From positions 1 through 14,542 of the forward strand of contig NZAF01000079.1 of assembly GCA_002686115.1 (NCBI GenBank): a stretch of DNA of 14,542 nt, in the 5' to 3' direction. Positions 13,136 to 14,542 of this stretch are shown here, piece by piece. How positions within the stretch are numbered: position 1 is the stretch's first letter; each line of letters begins with the position of its first letter. A program made the translations under genes and the position numbers. Origin of the DNA: Halobacteriovorax sp. (GTDB lineage: Bacteria > Bdellovibrionota > Bacteriovoracia > Bacteriovoracales > Bacteriovoracaceae). The notes under the pieces are model-generated. The model made no database searches. It saw only the letters and a list, made by a program, of their open reading frames with translations, and was not told the origin of the DNA.

Positions 13136-13975
13136 TTAGTGTAACTTATATGAATTATTTGAGTCATAAACAGAAAAAAGTGTTACGCATATCGTAGCAA
13201 TGTCTTGATGATTATCCTCGTTTACGTCTTCTAAAAATTTATCCATAAAGATTTCAATCTTTTCTCTCAGTTTAGGGATGTCTTCTTTATTGACTGAAAA
13301 AGTTAGGGCCTCATTGAGCCTTTGAGTTGTATCTTGTTGATCTATGGCATTTAATGCCATCTTTAGTTTGTCCTTGTGAAAGTTTCTTATAACTTTAGAG
13401 GGGAGAGCGTTTCCAAATGAGATGAAGTCTTGTTTTGCCTTGAGCTTTCCAAAGTCTCTTTCAACAAGGTCTAATTCAATTAATTTCTCAATTATTATTT
13501 TTACTTCATCTACAGAAATACCAGCGATATGAGAAATTTTACTTAAGTCACTAAAGTCACTATTGATAGTTATTAAACTCCAGATTATATCATGTCCTTT
13601 AAGTTCAAGTAGGGAGCTCGAAGAGTTAATAGGCTGGTAGTAAGATTTTCTATTGTGATATGTTTTAATATATTCACTAGAAAACTCTCGCTCTTTAATT
13701 GAGCGAGCATTCTTTGATTTAATTAAGTGATAAAAATATAAACTTTCGTGTTCTGATAATTCTAGAGAGCTAACAATGTTCTTTGCTCTTTTAAGAGAGA
13801 TTCCCTCCCTTCGTTTTAAAATGCTAGAAATTCTGGGTTCGGATAGGCCAAGGTCTTGACCAAATTCCTTTTGAGAATAAAGTACATTTTTTTCCTTAAG
13901 ATCATCAAGGACATCATTTAAAAATGAGATGTGATCATTATATGAATAGATGCTCACTTCAAAATTCATCGACAT
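13136..13975 (-). CDS. TIGR02147-family (DUF4423) HTH regulator-like protein
   Basis: This family is abundant in Bdellovibrio relatives and Fibrobacter; its members are presumed transcription regulators but are poorly studied. An N-terminal helix Y-x-D-H-I-S-F-L-x-D-V-L (12-23) is followed by an Xre-like helix-turn-helix (about 34-60, Y-S-Q-K-E-F-G-Q-D-L-G-L-S-E-P-R-I-S-S-I-L-K-R-R). A middle winged-helix-like segment at about 140-180 (I-S-H-I-A-G-I-S-V-D-E-V, then L-I-E-L-D-L-V) and the closing C-terminal domain ending A-T-I-C-V-T-L-F-S-V-Y match the family layout. It has no signal peptide. There are two possible starts: M1 (13975), or M3 (13969), which overlaps the upstream stop as ATGA; either way it is coupled to the upstream gene. 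A 74-bp gap with its own promoter follows before egtB, so regulation of egtBD is possible but unproven. Confidence 0.85.
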   Translation of the reverse strand: MSMNFEVSIYSYNDHISFLNDVLDDLKEKNVLYSQKEFGQDLGLSEPRISSILKRREGISLKRAKNIVSSLELSEHESLYFYHLIKSKNARSIKEREFSSEYIKTYHNRKSYYQPINSSSSLLELKGHDIIWSLITINSDFSDLSKISHIAGISVDEVKIIIEKLIELDLVERDFGKLKAKQDFISFGNALPSKVIRNFHKDKLKMALNAIDQQDTTQRLNEALTFSVNKEDIPKLREKIEIFMDKFLEDVNEDNHQDIATICVTLFSVYDSNNSYKLH

Positions 13976-14542
13976 TTCTTAAGCTCACTGAATCTAGATT
14001 CATCTCTTATCTCATTAGTTGTTGAGATTAAGAATTGATTGTTCCTATAAGAAATCTCACTAACGGCCTTGTGCTTATAGTGAAGATTTCTAGGTTTTAT
14101 AGATAAAATCTTCATTTGAAATTGTTTATCTACAAAGAGCGCCTCTAGCTTTAAATCAATTAAAGTGTTCTTAGGTATTTTGTAGTCTCCAACACATCCA
14201 CCATAAACTAGTGAGCGTGTCATGTTTCGAATGACCTTTTCGCGACTGATTTGCCAGATATTTACTTCTAGAGGAGAAAGACTTTTAACTTGGGTTTTAA
14301 AGCTTGGAGCATTAGTAAAAGTAAAAGAAGAGATATTATGATGATAGTCGGGCTCATTAGTGGGACTACCAATAACAATACCATCTCTATTGAAACTTAG
14401 TGATATCCTTGGACTCCATATATCATTCAGCCAAAGTCTATAAAATACACCTTTATAGAAGAAGCTAGGATAACCAAGTCTGTGGTGTAGATTAACAAGT
14501 GTATTTAGTGAAGTAATACTTGCAAAGTCATTTGTTGTAATA
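13966..14542 (-). CDS. Unknown protein, partial (start lies beyond the right edge)
   Basis: The reading frame is open without a stop from the right edge (14541) to the TGA at 13966-13968, giving 191 visible residues. The true start is outside the window, and the internal ATG at 14223 is not the beginning because the frame upstream of it is equally protein-like. I do not recognise the family. Visible sequence includes alternating hydrophobic/polar stretches (S-P-R-I-S-L-S-F-N-R-D-G-I-V-I-G-S) and a later segment rich in short strands with one Cys (G-G-C-V-G-D-Y). It has a high beta content, fitting an exported or cell-surface protein, though the N-terminus is unseen. The stop overlaps a start of the TIGR02147 gene as ATGA, so the two are co-translated and probably functionally paired. 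Confidence 0.75.
   Translation of the reverse strand, partial: ITTNDFASITSLNTLVNLHHRLGYPSFFYKGVFYRLWLNDIWSPRISLSFNRDGIVIGSPTNEPDYHHNISSFTFTNAPSFKTQVKSLSPLEVNIWQISREKVIRNMTRSLVYGGCVGDYKIPKNTLIDLKLEALFVDKQFQMKILSIKPRNLHYKHKAVSEISYRNNQFLISTTNEIRDESRFSELKKCR

Noticed and set aside
14221..14223. ATG as the start of the right-edge gene
   Set aside because: The frame is open for another 106 codons up to the window edge, and there is no ribosome-binding site before this ATG.
1..14542. tRNA/rRNA genes, CRISPR arrays, insertion sequences, phage or toxin-antitoxin genes
   Set aside because: No cloverleaf-like, repeat-spacer, transposase-like or integrase-like sequence was seen on either strand.

Overview
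The window is AT-rich and densely packed. Its content suggests a Bdellovibrionota predatory-type bacterium, with Halobacteriovorax/Bacteriovorax as the best guess. The reasons are a TIGR02147-type regulator (a family concentrated in Bdellovibrio relatives and Fibrobacter), many exported proteins of unknown function, and an M50-scpA-scpB-rluB block typical of delta-proteobacteria-like genomes. The lineage is inferred from gene content; no rRNA or tRNA gene is present to confirm it.

Left part (1-5400): a cell-envelope neighbourhood. A secreted protein of unknown function (minus) is followed by two small unknown genes in a minus-strand operon. Divergent from these is a 521-residue exported protein that looks like an outer-membrane beta-barrel, possibly LpxR-like. 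It runs head-on into a three-gene minus-strand operon: a NudB-like Nudix hydrolase, then two proteins that share one architecture (signal peptide, SH3-like domain, C-terminal beta-barrel).

Centre (5400-9990): a conserved chromosome-maintenance and ribosome block on the plus strand. It holds an M50/site-2-protease-like membrane protein, scpA, scpB (with a very long acidic tail) and rluB (with a basic tail), closed by a clear intrinsic terminator. The M50 homologue has lost the zinc-binding HExxH motif (it reads R-Y-A-G-Q) while keeping the rest of the family signature, so it looks like a pseudoprotease. This is the most striking single observation.

Right part (10000-14542): an MscS-type mechanosensitive channel (plus) meets, with no spacer, a minus-strand egtB-egtD operon for ergothioneine synthesis. 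Upstream of that is a TIGR02147 regulator translationally coupled to an unknown gene that runs off the right edge.

No mobile element, CRISPR array, phage gene or RNA gene was found. No clearly new multi-gene system is demonstrable. The best leads are the pseudoprotease beside the SMC-ScpAB genes, the paired SH3-barrel proteins, the regulator/partner pair, and the apparently leaderless egtB.
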